NCBI GenBank assembly: GCA_046728155.1
Contig: JBKPDY010000023.1
Coordinates: forward strand, 36,496 to 100,495
Length of the DNA stretch: 64,000 bases
Source of the DNA: CAWDLX01 sp046728155
GTDB taxonomy: Bacteria; Actinomycetota; Actinomycetes; Mycobacteriales; Micromonosporaceae
Direction of reading: 5' to 3'
Part shown: positions 25,077 to 33,345 of the stretch, piece after piece
How the letters are laid out: each line of letters begins with the position of its first letter
How positions within the stretch are numbered: the first letter of the stretch is position 1
The notes under the pieces: generated by a model
Databases searched by the model: none
Seen by the model: only the letters and a program-made list of their open reading frames with translations
Told to the model about the DNA's origin: nothing
Made by a program: the position numbers and the translations under genes

Positions 25077-25559
25077 CTACTCGGGTCCGGGATGCTGGGT
25101 GAGGGTCTGCTGGTACAACTGGTCGCCGAGGCGCTCGATGAGATCGAGCTGTGTCTCCAGGTAGTCGATGTGCTGTTCCTCGTCGGCAAGAATCTCCTCG
25201 AAGAGCCTGGCCGATGTCACGTCACCGATCGAGCGCATGTACTCGATGCCACGTCGGAGCCGGTCGACCGCCTCTACCTCCACCGCCATGTCACAGTCGA
25301 ACATCTCCTTGACCGTCTCTCCGATACGCAGCGTAAAGAGCCGTTGGTAGTTCGGGAGGCCGTCCAGCAGCAGGATCCGGTCGGTGAGGATCTCGGCGTG
25401 CCGCATCTCGTCGATCGACTCGGCCCGGGTGTGTTTGGCGAGGCGGGTCAGTCCCCAGTGCTCCTGCGTCTTCGCATGCAGGAAGTATTGGTTGATCGCG
25501 GTCAGTTCCGCGGTGAGTTGTTCGTTGAGGAACTCGAGGACGCGTTCATCGCCCTGCAT
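25077..25559 (-). CDS. bfr: Bacterioferritin
   Basis: A 160-residue haem-containing ferritin that stores iron in a 24-mer shell. All di-iron ferroxidase ligands are in the canonical positions: Glu18, Glu51, His54, Glu94, Glu127 and His130; Met52, the haem axial ligand, is also present (DEMRHAE). Length is standard. It lies 58 bases downstream of bfd on the same strand, so the IdeR-type box upstream of bfd probably controls both. Confidence 0.97.
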   Translation of the reverse strand: MQGDERVLEFLNEQLTAELTAINQYFLHAKTQEHWGLTRLAKHTRAESIDEMRHAEILTDRILLLDGLPNYQRLFTLRIGETVKEMFDCDMAVEVEAVDRLRRGIEYMRSIGDVTSARLFEEILADEEQHIDYLETQLDLIERLGDQLYQQTLTQHPGPE

Positions 25560-25617
25560 GTGAATTCCGACCCCCTGCGCATTCGACAGGAGCTCAGCCT
25601 ATGACGCCGACGGTCAC

Positions 25618-25812
25618 TCAGGCGGCGATCGCCACGAGCGTGTCGGTATGGTCGCACTCCTCGTCGATCAGGTCGTGGATCCGGTCGACGCACATGCCAC
25701 AGCGGGTGCCGGCGCCGCATGCGTCGCCGACGCTCTCCTCCGTACGGGCGCCGGAGCGGATCGCGGTGCGAAGTTCGCATTCGCGCACGCGGGCGCAGAT
25801 GCAGACGTACAT
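25618..25812 (-). CDS. bfd: Bacterioferritin-associated ferredoxin
   Basis: A 64-residue [2Fe-2S] ferredoxin of the BFD type. Cys4 and Cys6 (YVCICA) and Cys38 and Cys41 (RCGMC) give the CxC...CxxC pattern. BFD donates electrons to bacterioferritin to release stored iron. It is the first gene of a bfd-bfr unit and is preceded by a good IdeR/DtxR-type box overlapping the nfo stop codon. Confidence 0.94.
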   Translation of the reverse strand: MYVCICARVRECELRTAIRSGARTEESVGDACGAGTRCGMCVDRIHDLIDEECDHTDTLVAIAA

Positions 25813-25840
25813 AGGAGAACCTCACTGTGCTTAGGCTTGC

Positions 25841-25859
25841 CTCAGTAAGGCTCACCTAA
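25841..25859 (-). promoter_or_regulatory. IdeR/DtxR-type iron box upstream of bfd
   Basis: CTCAGTAAGGCTCACCTAA matches 14 of 19 positions of the iron-box consensus TTAGGTTAGGCTAACCTAA. A second, weaker half (TTAGGCTTGCC, from 25831) partly overlaps it, as in tandem IdeR sites. It is 29 bases upstream of the bfd start. Mycobacterial IdeR activates ferritin genes when bound, so iron-induced expression is the expectation (inference). Confidence 0.7.
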
Positions 25860-26800
25860 ACCGCTCGGCGGCGCAACCCTCGGTGACGACCGTCACGGGC
25901 ACCGGGGGCGGCAGCGCGGCCACGCCGTCCCCGCGTCGCAAGCCGACGCAGCGTGGCGATGTCGGCAGCGTGACCGGCCGGGCCGCGGCTCGGCGTCTCG
26001 ACGATCATGGGGACTCCGGCCGCGGCCGGGTGGTCCATCAGCTCCCGGAAGGCGGCCGTCCCGATCGAGCCGGCGCCGATGTTCTCGTGCCGGTCGCGCA
26101 ACGAACCGCACGGATCCCGCGAGTCGTTGGCGTGGATCAGGCCAAGCCGGTCCGCCCCGACGGTGGCCACCAGGAGGTCCAGCGTCGCCGCCATTCCGCC
26201 CGGGCGAGCAAGATCATGGCCGGCCGCCCAGGCATGGCAGGTGTCGAGGCAGACACCGAGCCATGGGTGCCAGCCCACCGCGTCAAGAAACGGTCCCAGA
26301 TCCTCGATCCGCGCCGCCAGGCATCGGCCGCCGCCAGCGCTCGGCTCGACCAGGATGCGTGGACCGCTCTCCGCGGCAGCGCGATCTAGCAACGGCAGCA
26401 GCACCTCCCGTACCTGCCGGAGCGCAACGGCGGCGTGCCCTTCATCGACGGCGGAGCCGGCGTGGAACACGATCGCCCGGGCGCCGATACGGCCGGCCCG
26501 GTCGAGCGCGTGTGTCATGGTCGCGGCCGATTGGCGCACCGTCGCCTCGGTCGGCGAGCCCAGGTTGACCAGCAGCGAGGCGTGCACATACGTGGGCACG
26601 TCGCGCTCGGCGCAACCTTGTGTGAACGCGTCATCCTGAGCCGGGTCGCCACCGCTGAGCGTCCAGCCCCGCGGGTTGGAGACGAACACCTGGACGGCGC
26701 CGGCTCCCACGGCGTCAAGGTACGGCAGGGCCGTCCGGGCAAGGCCGCCGGCGGTGGGGACGTGTGCTCCGACAAGTCGGCGGGTCAGAAGATCCGGCAC
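25856..26800 (-). CDS. nfo: Endonuclease IV-like AP endonuclease
   Basis: 314 residues of the AP endonuclease family 2 TIM barrel, which incises DNA 5' to abasic sites. Visible metal-site strands include VGAHVPTAGGL, VFHAGSAVDEG, ILVEPSAGGG, GVCLDTCHAWAAGHDL and LIHANDSRDPCGS with HENIGAG, which carry the three-zinc ligands. The C-terminal end is somewhat extended and basic. The GTG 26800 start lies inside the 3' end of the kinase gene (16-base overlap); this is the first plausible start before the conserved strand. The TAG stop lies within the bfd iron box. Confidence 0.9.
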   Translation of the reverse strand: MPDLLTRRLVGAHVPTAGGLARTALPYLDAVGAGAVQVFVSNPRGWTLSGGDPAQDDAFTQGCAERDVPTYVHASLLVNLGSPTEATVRQSAATMTHALDRAGRIGARAIVFHAGSAVDEGHAAVALRQVREVLLPLLDRAAAESGPRILVEPSAGGGRCLAARIEDLGPFLDAVGWHPWLGVCLDTCHAWAAGHDLARPGGMAATLDLLVATVGADRLGLIHANDSRDPCGSLRDRHENIGAGSIGTAAFRELMDHPAAAGVPMIVETPSRGPAGHAADIATLRRLATRGRRGRAAAPGARDGRHRGLRRRAV

Positions 26801-28785
26801 GTGATCTGTACCTGCTGCCCGGCCACCAGCGGCGCGTTCGGTTCGGGCGACTGCGCCTGGACCCGGCCGATCTGCTTCTCCGCGTCGTTGCCGTCCACCA
26901 CGACCTGCAGCTGCATCGCGACCAGTTGGTTGTAAGCATCGGGACACGGGAGATCCACTACCTGCGGCATCGGCGGCACAGGAGGCCCGTTGGAGATAGT
27001 GATCGTCACCGTGACACCGTTGGCCGAGGCCATGCCTTGATTGGCGGCCGGGTCCTGGGCCACTACCTGGTTGGCCGGTGCCGGGTCGTCCTTCTGCGTC
27101 ACCGCGACCTGGAAGCCCGCCTGCGTAAGTGCGGCCTGTGCGTCGCCCAGCGCCATGCCGACAACGGCGGGCACATGCACCGGGTAGGGGCCTTCGGCCA
27201 GGACGACCTTGACCACTGAGCCGGGTTTGAGCGGTGTCCCGGCCGCCGGATCGGTACTGACCACATAGTCCGGCGGCAGCGTGTCGGAGTAGCCGTTGAT
27301 GGCCTGGACGACGAAGTGCGTCCGCAGCAGGCTGATGACGTAGTCCTTCTGTTGGCCGCCGACGTCGGGAACGGCATAGCGTTCCGGGCCGAGCGAGAGC
27401 GTGAGCAGGACGGTTCCACCGCGCAGGATCCGCTGACCGGGTTCGGGTTGCTGGTCGACGACCGTGTTGATCGGGATCTGCTCCGAATATCGTCCGGGCG
27501 CGTACTCGACAGAGAAACCCCGCTGGTGCGCCGCGGTCACGGCGTTGTTCTTGGTGAGTTGCAGCAGCGCCGGGGCGGCGGTGTAGCGCCCGAAGCCGAA
27601 CCACCAGCCACCGACCCCGAGCACCAACATGGTGGCGATCAACGCGGCGGCGAGCTGGCGTCGGCCCCGACGGCTGCGCTGCAGCCGGCCGAGCAGACCC
27701 TGCACGCGGGTGAGTCCACCCCTGGGAACCAGGTCCAGCACGCGTCGCCCGACCCCGGCGACGCCACCACCCTGGGCCGGGAGCTTCGCCCAGGACGGCC
27801 GTCCATCGACGTGTGCGGCAACCCGTGCCGCCGCGACCGGCGAGACCATTACCGTCGGATGGGCGAGCGCCCGGGTCGGCCCGGCCAGTGCGCCGACCTC
27901 TTCCCGGGCCGTTTGGACCTCGGCGAGCATCGCGGCGGCGTCCCGGGGACGTCCGGCTGGATCGCGCCTGGTCGCCCGGGTCACCACATCGTCGACGAAC
28001 GAGGGCAGGCCCGGCACCAGTTGCGACGGTGGAGGGACATCGTGGTCGACATGCATCCAGGCGACGTCGGCAGGGCGGTCGCCTTCGAACGGTGGTCGGC
28101 CCGTGAGCATCTCGAACAGCACGACGCCGGCCGAGTAGACGTCGGCCCGGACATCGGCCCGCCGCTCGGAGACCAGTTCCGGCGCCACATATTCGGCCGT
28201 CGCCACCACGCCCTGCCCGGGCGGACCGTCGGCGCCGCCATCGTCGTGACCGCGCGGATCGGCCGCGTGGGCCAGGCCGAAATCGGCGACCTTGACCACC
28301 GAATCGATGAGATCCCCCGAGCCGTTGGGTGGCGGGGCGATCAGGACGTTCTCGGGCTTGACATCACGGTGCACGAGACCCGCCCGATGCGCGACGGCGA
28401 GGGCGGCGAGCATCTGCTCGAGAATGGCGAGCGACTCGGCCGGGTCGAGCCGTCCGCGGTCGTCGAGTACCTCGCGCAGACTCCGGCCCCGGACGTACTC
28501 CATCACCAGGTAGGGAGAGTCGTCGTGGATCCCCTCGTCGTACATCGCGACGACGTTGGGGTGGGCCAGCCGCGCTACCGTGCGGGCCTCGTCCGCCAGG
28601 CGGCCCAGCACCCGCGGGTCATGGGCGTGATCCGCGTGGAGGATCTTAATTGCGACCACCCGCTCGAGTCGCTCATCGCGAGCCTGGTACACCGTCGCCA
28701 TGCCGCCCTTGGCGAGCCGGCCCATGATCCGGTAGCGCCCGGCGATCAGAGCACCGTGCAGGGGGTCTGCGACCTTGGTGTCCAT
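26785..28785 (-). CDS. PASTA-domain Ser/Thr protein kinase
   Basis: A 666-residue membrane kinase. The Hanks kinase domain (about 17-285) has the Gly-rich loop LAKGGMATVY, VAIK, HRDVKPEN, DFGLA and VAPE. A juxtamembrane segment leads to one membrane helix (AAALIATMLVLGVGGWWF, near 390) and four extracellular PASTA repeats, so it probably senses muropeptides or lipid II and signals to division and cell-wall enzymes. The overlap with nfo is a feature of the locus. Downstream of the divergent start lie the P/T-rich protein and an Rv2175c-like protein, a known substrate of mycobacterial PknL; the equivalence with PknL is positional and PknL itself lacks PASTA. Confidence 0.95.
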   Translation of the reverse strand: MDTKVADPLHGALIAGRYRIMGRLAKGGMATVYQARDERLERVVAIKILHADHAHDPRVLGRLADEARTVARLAHPNVVAMYDEGIHDDSPYLVMEYVRGRSLREVLDDRGRLDPAESLAILEQMLAALAVAHRAGLVHRDVKPENVLIAPPPNGSGDLIDSVVKVADFGLAHAADPRGHDDGGADGPPGQGVVATAEYVAPELVSERRADVRADVYSAGVVLFEMLTGRPPFEGDRPADVAWMHVDHDVPPPSQLVPGLPSFVDDVVTRATRRDPAGRPRDAAAMLAEVQTAREEVGALAGPTRALAHPTVMVSPVAAARVAAHVDGRPSWAKLPAQGGGVAGVGRRVLDLVPRGGLTRVQGLLGRLQRSRRGRRQLAAALIATMLVLGVGGWWFGFGRYTAAPALLQLTKNNAVTAAHQRGFSVEYAPGRYSEQIPINTVVDQQPEPGQRILRGGTVLLTLSLGPERYAVPDVGGQQKDYVISLLRTHFVVQAINGYSDTLPPDYVVSTDPAAGTPLKPGSVVKVVLAEGPYPVHVPAVVGMALGDAQAALTQAGFQVAVTQKDDPAPANQVVAQDPAANQGMASANGVTVTITISNGPPVPPMPQVVDLPCPDAYNQLVAMQLQVVVDGNDAEKQIGRVQAQSPEPNAPLVAGQQVQITCRIF

Positions 28786-28822
28786 CGCTGGGCAGTCTAC
28801 TGGCGCCTGCGCGCATCGGGCG

Positions 28823-29302
28823 CTAATGCCCGTGGCCGGTAGGGGTCGGCGAGGGCGTCGGAGTCGGCGAGGGCGTTGGGGCAGGCGTAGGCGTCGGGGC
28901 TGGGGTGGCGGTGGGGGTTGGGGTCGGCGTCGATGGGACCGGTTTCGGGTGTAACGGATGCTGCGTCGATCGCAGGACCGGCGACGGCTCCGTGGTCGCC
29001 GAAAGCGTGGCGGCGGGAATGGCCGATCGGCTGACTGTCGGTTCGCCCGGCGTCGAAACGGCCGTGGTCAACGCCGGCTCCGCCAGTGGCTCGCCGGTCG
29101 CCGGTCTGGGCGCAAGAAGGGCACCGAGACCACCCGCAATGACGAGATACGTGCCGACAGCGGCGAACAGCACCAGCGTGCCGATCGTGGCCGCGGCCAA
29201 CCGTTCCGCGCGAGGATCCACCTCGGTCGACGGGTCCGGATCGATGCGCAATGTGCGCATCGCCGCCCGCAGGTCGCTGAACACGCTCCGTCGGTGGTTC
29301 AT
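28823..29302 (-). CDS. Single-pass protein with Pro/Thr-rich tail
   Basis: A 159-residue protein I do not recognise. A cytoplasmic N-terminus of about 35 residues precedes a single membrane helix (LAAATIGTLVLFAAVGTYLVI), then an outer domain that ends in an extended PTPTPTATPAPTPTP-type tail and GHGH. The tail is low complexity and would be surface exposed and possibly O-mannosylated. It is upstream of the kinase gene by 37 bases on the same strand, so the two are likely co-transcribed. Confidence 0.7.
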   Translation of the reverse strand: MNHRRSVFSDLRAAMRTLRIDPDPSTEVDPRAERLAAATIGTLVLFAAVGTYLVIAGGLGALLAPRPATGEPLAEPALTTAVSTPGEPTVSRSAIPAATLSATTEPSPVLRSTQHPLHPKPVPSTPTPTPTATPAPTPTPAPTPSPTPTPSPTPTGHGH

Positions 29303-29350
29303 CGGTCGGCGCCGTGGCGTGGGTCAGCAGGGCCGTGGCAGTGTGGATCC

Positions 29351-29707
29351 GTGACCGACGCAACGCCCGAGCCGCAACAGCCTTCTGCCTGGGTGACGCT
29401 GCCCGAATTGGCGGAGCGGCTGGGTGTACCTGTGACGAGGGTACGGCAGATGGTCGGCGACGGCAGCCTGCTGGCGGTGCGACACGACGGTGTGCTCCGG
29501 GTTCCGGTCGAGCTGGTGGCGGGTCGCAACGTGATCAAACACCTCCCCGGCGTACTGACCCTGCTTCGCGACGCTGGGTACAACGACGAAGAAGCACTGC
29601 GGTGGCTCTACTCGGCGGACGACACATTGCCTGGGACACCCGCCGTCGCGCTGGATCGCGGCGGCGCCACCGAGGTGAAACGGCGCGCCCAGGCGCTCGC
29701 GTTCTGA
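29351..29707 (+). CDS. Rv2175c-like DNA-binding protein
   Basis: A 118-residue protein with an excisionase/MerR-like winged helix (VTLPELAERLGVPVTRVRQMVGDGSLLAVR) followed by the conserved C-terminal block NVIKHLPGVLTLLRDAGYNDEEALRWL. This is the architecture of Rv2175c, a DNA-binding substrate of the kinase PknL. Here a PASTA kinase is encoded divergently about 560 bases away. GTG 29351 is used. Regulation by phosphorylation is inferred from the mycobacterial homologue; an N-terminal Thr (MTDAT) is present. Confidence 0.88.
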   Translation: MTDATPEPQQPSAWVTLPELAERLGVPVTRVRQMVGDGSLLAVRHDGVLRVPVELVAGRNVIKHLPGVLTLLRDAGYNDEEALRWLYSADDTLPGTPAVALDRGGATEVKRRAQALAF

Positions 29708-29717
29708 CCCGCCGGCC

Positions 29718-30068
29718 ATGCGCCATCTGACTTACCTCGGCGTGCTGGGGATGTGCCTGCTCTGTGCCGTGTGGGTGGAACCCGTGTTCAGAGTTGGGGT
29801 ACTCCGGCGGTGGCGCCTCGTGATCCGCACCCTGGTGCCGGTGGCTCTGGTCTTCTCAATGTGGGACGTGGCTGCCATCGCCGCCGGGCAATGGTCGTAC
29901 GACCCTGGGCAGGTGGCTGGTTTCTTCGCGCCGGGCCACCTTCCGCTCGAGGAAGTGCTCTTCTTCGTCGTGATCCCGTTCTGCGCGATCCTCGGCTTCG
30001 AGGCTGTCCGCAAGGTGACCGGCCTACCCGTACGGCCGGACCGGTGCACGACGAAGTCCCCACGGTGA
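29718..30068 (+). CDS. crtYc: Lycopene cyclase domain protein, CrtYc-type subunit
   Basis: A 116-residue, three-helix membrane protein of the heterodimeric lycopene cyclase family (CrtYc/CrtYe type). Diagnostic features are the opening LTYLGVLGMCLLC, FSMWDVAAIAAGQWSYDP and the HLPLEEVLFF motif with the catalytic Glu pair. Together with the partner it should cyclise one or both ends of lycopene. The stop overlaps the partner start (GTGA at 30065-30068). It follows the Rv2175c-like gene by ten bases. Confidence 0.88.
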   Translation: MRHLTYLGVLGMCLLCAVWVEPVFRVGVLRRWRLVIRTLVPVALVFSMWDVAAIAAGQWSYDPGQVAGFFAPGHLPLEEVLFFVVIPFCAILGFEAVRKVTGLPVRPDRCTTKSPR

Positions 30069-30361
30069 GCTACACGCTGGCGGCGCTGGCCGGAGCAGGG
30101 TTGGCCGTCACCTTTGATCTGTTCCTGGTCCGGACCCGGCTGGTGACCCGCCGGGTCTTCTGGGTGACGTACCCGATCGTGCTCGTCTTCCAGCTGCTCT
30201 TCAATGGGCTGCTGACCGGTCGCGGCGTGGTGCGCTACGACCCGAGCGCTGTCGTCGGCGTTCGGCTGGTCTATGCCCCCATTGAAGATCTTATGTTCGG
30301 CTTTGCCTTGATTCTCGCCACGCTCTCCACGTGGGTCTGGTGGGAAGGGCGGTCACGTTAA
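30065..30361 (+). CDS. crtYd: Lycopene cyclase domain protein, CrtYd-type subunit
   Basis: A 98-residue membrane protein, the second half of the heterodimeric cyclase. VTFDLFLVRTRLVTRRVFW and YPIVLVFQLLFNGLLTGRGVVRYDP lead to the YAPIEDLMFGF motif, counterpart of the PLEE site in the first subunit. The GTG start is coupled to the crtYc stop. Which ring (beta, epsilon, or a C50-type end) is formed cannot be told from the sequence; no lycopene elongase gene is nearby, which argues for a C40 product. Confidence 0.87.
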   Translation: MSYTLAALAGAGLAVTFDLFLVRTRLVTRRVFWVTYPIVLVFQLLFNGLLTGRGVVRYDPSAVVGVRLVYAPIEDLMFGFALILATLSTWVWWEGRSR

Positions 30362-30380
30362 CGTTCTGTCGGATCGGGGA

Positions 30381-30435
30381 TGCGTTGTTCCTGAGGCTCG
30401 GACACCGATCTTGGGCCGCGTATCCCGGGATGTGA
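30381..30435. repeat. Right half of the palindromic element family
   Basis: TTCCTGAGGCTCGGACACCGATCTTGGGCC-type sequence ending TCCCGGGATGTGAG matches the right arm of the full copies at 24917 and 40456; the left arm is lost or highly diverged. It fills most of the gap between the convergent crtYd and polyprenyl synthase genes. Confidence 0.7.
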
Positions 30436-30504
30436 GACGCAGCACCAGTTGCACGACGCTCCAGGAGCTCGCTTTCACGGCGGCCCTCGGGCACCACTTG
30501 AGCG

Positions 30505-31632
30505 TCACTCGGCGCGTCTGGTGGCGGCCTCGGCGAGGCCGATGAGCACAGTGTCGGCGTGGTTGGCCAGCGTGACCTGGTCAAGGGCGGCCAGCGCGGC
30601 ATCTACGAGCTCGTCAATGCGTTCCTCGGTTCGGCGTAGCGCACCGGTAGCCGTAATGATGTCGCGGAGGCGGGCCACCGCGGCGTCATCGAGATCCGGA
30701 TCGCCCAAGTAGCGTGATACTTCGGCCGCGCTGGCCCTGTCGGCGGAGTCGAGCGCGCTCGCCACGAGGTACGTGCGCTTGCCGGAGCGGAGGTCGTCTC
30801 CGGCGGGCTTACCCGTACGCGACGGGTCGCCGAACACGCCGAGGATGTCGTCGCGCAGCTGGAACGCCTCACCGATCGGCAACCCGTACGCCGAGTACGC
30901 ACGCTGGATCTCGGTCGGGGCGTCGGCGATCGCACCGCCCATCATCAGGGGCCTCTCGACGGTGTACTTCGCCGACTTGTACCGCGCTACCGTCGTGGCA
31001 CGCCGAATCGACGTATCCCCGGTGGCCTGTGCGTGCAGATCGAGGTACTGGCCGGCGATCAGCTCGGTCCGCATGAGATCGAACACCACGTGGGCGCGCA
31101 GGAGCGCGGGTGCGTCCAGCCCGCTGATCCGCAGCATCTCGTCAGACCAGGCCAGGCAGAGATCACCCAGGAGGATCGCGCTTCCCGCCCCGAACCTGTC
31201 GGGATCACTCTGCCAACCATGCTCGATATGGGTCGCCGCGAACCGACGGTGCACCGCCGGCTCACCGCGGCGGGTGTCCGAGTCGTCCATCACATCGTCG
31301 TGGACCAGCGCGCTGGCCTGGAGAAACTCCAACGACGCGACGGCCCCGACGACCTCCGGCGTGTCCTCGCCGCCGGCTCCGCGATGACCCCAGAAGGCGA
31401 ACGCTGGGCGGAGTCGCTTGCCGCCTCCCAGGACGAACGAATCGATCGCGTCCGCAACCTCCGCCAGGCCCGGGTCGATAGCGGCCAATACGGTGCGCTG
31501 CTGGCCTAGGAAGGTGGCGAGGGCCTTCTCGACGCGGGCGCGGAGATCGGCGCGGTCGACGGCGCTGCTCACCCCTTCGACGGTAGTCGCCGCCGCCGGC
31601 AGGTTCACCGGACGCGGGGACTCGACCGCCAC
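30505..31632 (-). CDS. idsA: Polyprenyl diphosphate synthase (GGPP-type)
   Basis: A 375-residue trans-prenyltransferase condensing isopentenyl diphosphate with allylic diphosphates. The two Asp-rich motifs are DDVMDDSDTRRG and DDILGVFGD; GGKRLRP near residue 70 binds isopentenyl diphosphate. The residues just before the first motif (FLQASALVH) fit C20-C25 products, and its place beside carotenoid genes favours geranylgeranyl diphosphate. GTG 31632 is taken; GTG 31572 would shorten the poorly conserved N-terminus by 20 residues. It corresponds in position to mycobacterial idsA2. Confidence 0.93.
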   Translation of the reverse strand: MAVESPRPVNLPAAATTVEGVSSAVDRADLRARVEKALATFLGQQRTVLAAIDPGLAEVADAIDSFVLGGGKRLRPAFAFWGHRGAGGEDTPEVVGAVASLEFLQASALVHDDVMDDSDTRRGEPAVHRRFAATHIEHGWQSDPDRFGAGSAILLGDLCLAWSDEMLRISGLDAPALLRAHVVFDLMRTELIAGQYLDLHAQATGDTSIRRATTVARYKSAKYTVERPLMMGGAIADAPTEIQRAYSAYGLPIGEAFQLRDDILGVFGDPSRTGKPAGDDLRSGKRTYLVASALDSADRASAAEVSRYLGDPDLDDAAVARLRDIITATGALRRTEERIDELVDAALAALDQVTLANHADTVLIGLAEAATRRAE

Positions 31633-31683
31633 GATCCGTTGGCGAGCCCAGGCGCTCGCTCACGCCGGCCCCTCGCGCTCCCG

Positions 31684-32013
31684 TCAGGCGACGCGGGAGT
31701 AGACGCCGGGTGCCTCCTCGACCCAGTACGAAGGCGGCCCGGCCCGGAGCCTGCGTGTGGCCGCGACCGCCCGCTCCAGGTCACCGAGCGGTTGGTCCAG
31801 CGCGGCCGCGAGCCAGGCCAGCCAGTACCCGCTCGGTACCCGCTCGCCGCGCTCCCAACGAGACACTTCATGTCTCGTGACGGTGGCTACCCCGGCGCTC
31901 GCGCACAGCCGCTCGGCCAAGCGGAGCTGGGTGATGCCCAGTTCACCGCGCACCCGCGCGATCAACGCGCCGATCGTCTCCGGTACCGCCCACCCGACGT
32001 ACGCGACCCGCAC
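31684..32013 (-). CDS. XRE-type helix-turn-helix protein
   Basis: A 109-residue regulator with the helix-turn-helix core ETIGALIARVRGELGITQLR, an inserted loop (SAGVATVTRHEVSRWERGER) and a short C-terminal tail. GTG 32013 is preferred because CGGAGG lies six bases upstream (32020-32024); ATG 32064 is also in frame but without a site. It is divergent from the small CxxC protein at 32169, a pairing that suggests a shared regulatory region. The target is unknown. Confidence 0.75.
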   Translation of the reverse strand: MRVAYVGWAVPETIGALIARVRGELGITQLRLAERLCASAGVATVTRHEVSRWERGERVPSGYWLAWLAAALDQPLGDLERAVAATRRLRAGPPSYWVEEAPGVYSRVA

Positions 32014-32168
32014 CCGCAACCTCCGCTGCACGTCGACCGTCCCGGACCCGGGGCCATTCCGCATGATCCGGTGGCCCCGCGCATGGCCCCTCTTCTGGCT
32101 CCTGTGTACCCGGCGGGTCAGACAGTTTCCTGGTCTTGTCCACGTCAGCTCGGCGGAGGAGGAGCACC

Positions 32169-32402
32169 TTGACCGTTGTCCCCACCCAACCGACCGACGC
32201 GTCATCGCCATCGGACGAGCCACCGGCTGGAGTCGCCGCTGACCTGCTCTGGCGTGTCGCCGTCCGGTTGCATCGCGACCACGGCACGGTACGAGTCGAC
32301 CGGACCGACGAGCCTCGCCGGATCTGCCGTCGATGCCGCCAGCCGTGGCCGTGCTCAGGCCGCCGGTTGGCTGAGCTCGCCTTGATCACGGCTGCCGGCT
32401 GA
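32169..32402 (+). CDS. Small Cys-motif protein, TTG start
   Basis: A 77-residue protein of unknown function. Its C-terminal half has CRRCRQPWPCSGRRLAELAL, a three-Cys motif able to bind metal; the N-terminal half is disordered and Pro/Ser rich followed by a helix (VAADLLWRVAVRLHRDHGTV). The TTG start is decided by the very strong GGAGGAGGAG (32155-32164) four bases upstream; no ATG or GTG is suitably placed. It is divergent from the XRE gene and 23 bases upstream of metF. Confidence 0.7.
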   Translation: MTVVPTQPTDASSPSDEPPAGVAADLLWRVAVRLHRDHGTVRVDRTDEPRRICRRCRQPWPCSGRRLAELALITAAG

Positions 32403-32425
32403 GTGGTACGGCTACAGTCACAGGC

Positions 32426-33343
32426 GTGGCAACCGGGCTTCCCTCGAGGTTCCCCAACGCGAACCCGACGATCGGCGCGCTCATCCGGGAGAGCGGGCCG
32501 ACCTTCTCATTCGAGTTCTCGCCGCCGAAGACGCCGGAGGGACACCGCCAGCTGTGGCTGGCCATCCGCGAGCTCGAGTCGCTGCGCCCGTCGTTCGTAT
32601 CGATCACGTACGGCGCCGGGGGCTCGACCCGCGACACGACGGTGTCGGTGACCGAGCGGATCGCCACGGAGACCACGCTGCTGCCGATGGCCCACCTGAC
32701 GGCGGTCAACCACTCGGTCGCCGAACTGCGCAACATGATCGGTCGACTCGCCGCCGTCGGCGTCAGCAACATCCTCGCCATCCGCGGCGATCCACCCGGC
32801 GACCCGCTGGGTGAGTGGGTGCGCCATCCCGACGGCGTGTCGTATGCGGAAGATCTGGTCCGGCTGGTCCGCGACTCGGGAACGTTCTCGGTCGGGGTGG
32901 CCGCATTTCCGTACAAGCACCCGCGTTCACCCGATGTGATCTCGGACACACACTTCTTCGTCCGCAAGTGCCGGGCCGGTGCCGACTTCGCGATCACCCA
33001 GATGTTCTTCGACGCCGACGATTACCTGCGGCTGCGAGACAGGGTCGCCGCGGCCGGTGGGTCGGTGCCGATCCTGGCCGGAGTGATGCCGGTGGAGAAG
33101 TTCAGCACGATCGAGCGCTCTGAGCAGCTCTCCGGGGCACCGTTCCCGCCCGACCTCGCGGTCAGGTTCGACCAGATCAAGGACGACGCCGAGGCGGTCC
33201 GAGCGCTCGGCATCGAGCTGGCCAGCCAGCTGTGCGCCCGGCTGCTCGAAGCCGGCGTCCCCGGCATCCACTTCATCACCTTCAACCGCTCCACGGCGAC
33301 CCGCGAGGTGTGGCAGAACTTGGCCCTGGGGGCCAGGACCTGA
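32426..33343 (+). CDS. metF: Methylenetetrahydrofolate reductase
   Basis: A 305-residue FAD-dependent reductase making 5-methyltetrahydrofolate for methionine synthesis. FSFEFSPPKTPEG at the N-terminus with the catalytic Glu, FVSITYGAGGSTRD, NILAIRGDPPGDP and TQMFFDADDYLRL are the hallmarks. Length is normal. GTG 32426 is the only reasonable start (MATGLPSRFP). Two bases separate its stop from the next gene, giving a likely joint transcript. No SAM or SAH riboswitch is visible upstream. Confidence 0.96.
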   Translation: MATGLPSRFPNANPTIGALIRESGPTFSFEFSPPKTPEGHRQLWLAIRELESLRPSFVSITYGAGGSTRDTTVSVTERIATETTLLPMAHLTAVNHSVAELRNMIGRLAAVGVSNILAIRGDPPGDPLGEWVRHPDGVSYAEDLVRLVRDSGTFSVGVAAFPYKHPRSPDVISDTHFFVRKCRAGADFAITQMFFDADDYLRLRDRVAAAGGSVPILAGVMPVEKFSTIERSEQLSGAPFPPDLAVRFDQIKDDAEAVRALGIELASQLCARLLEAGVPGIHFITFNRSTATREVWQNLALGART

Positions 33344-33345
33344 CG

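Noticed and set aside
27316..28842. 508-codon plus-strand frame opposite the kinase
   Set aside because: Shadow of the PASTA kinase gene; no motif.
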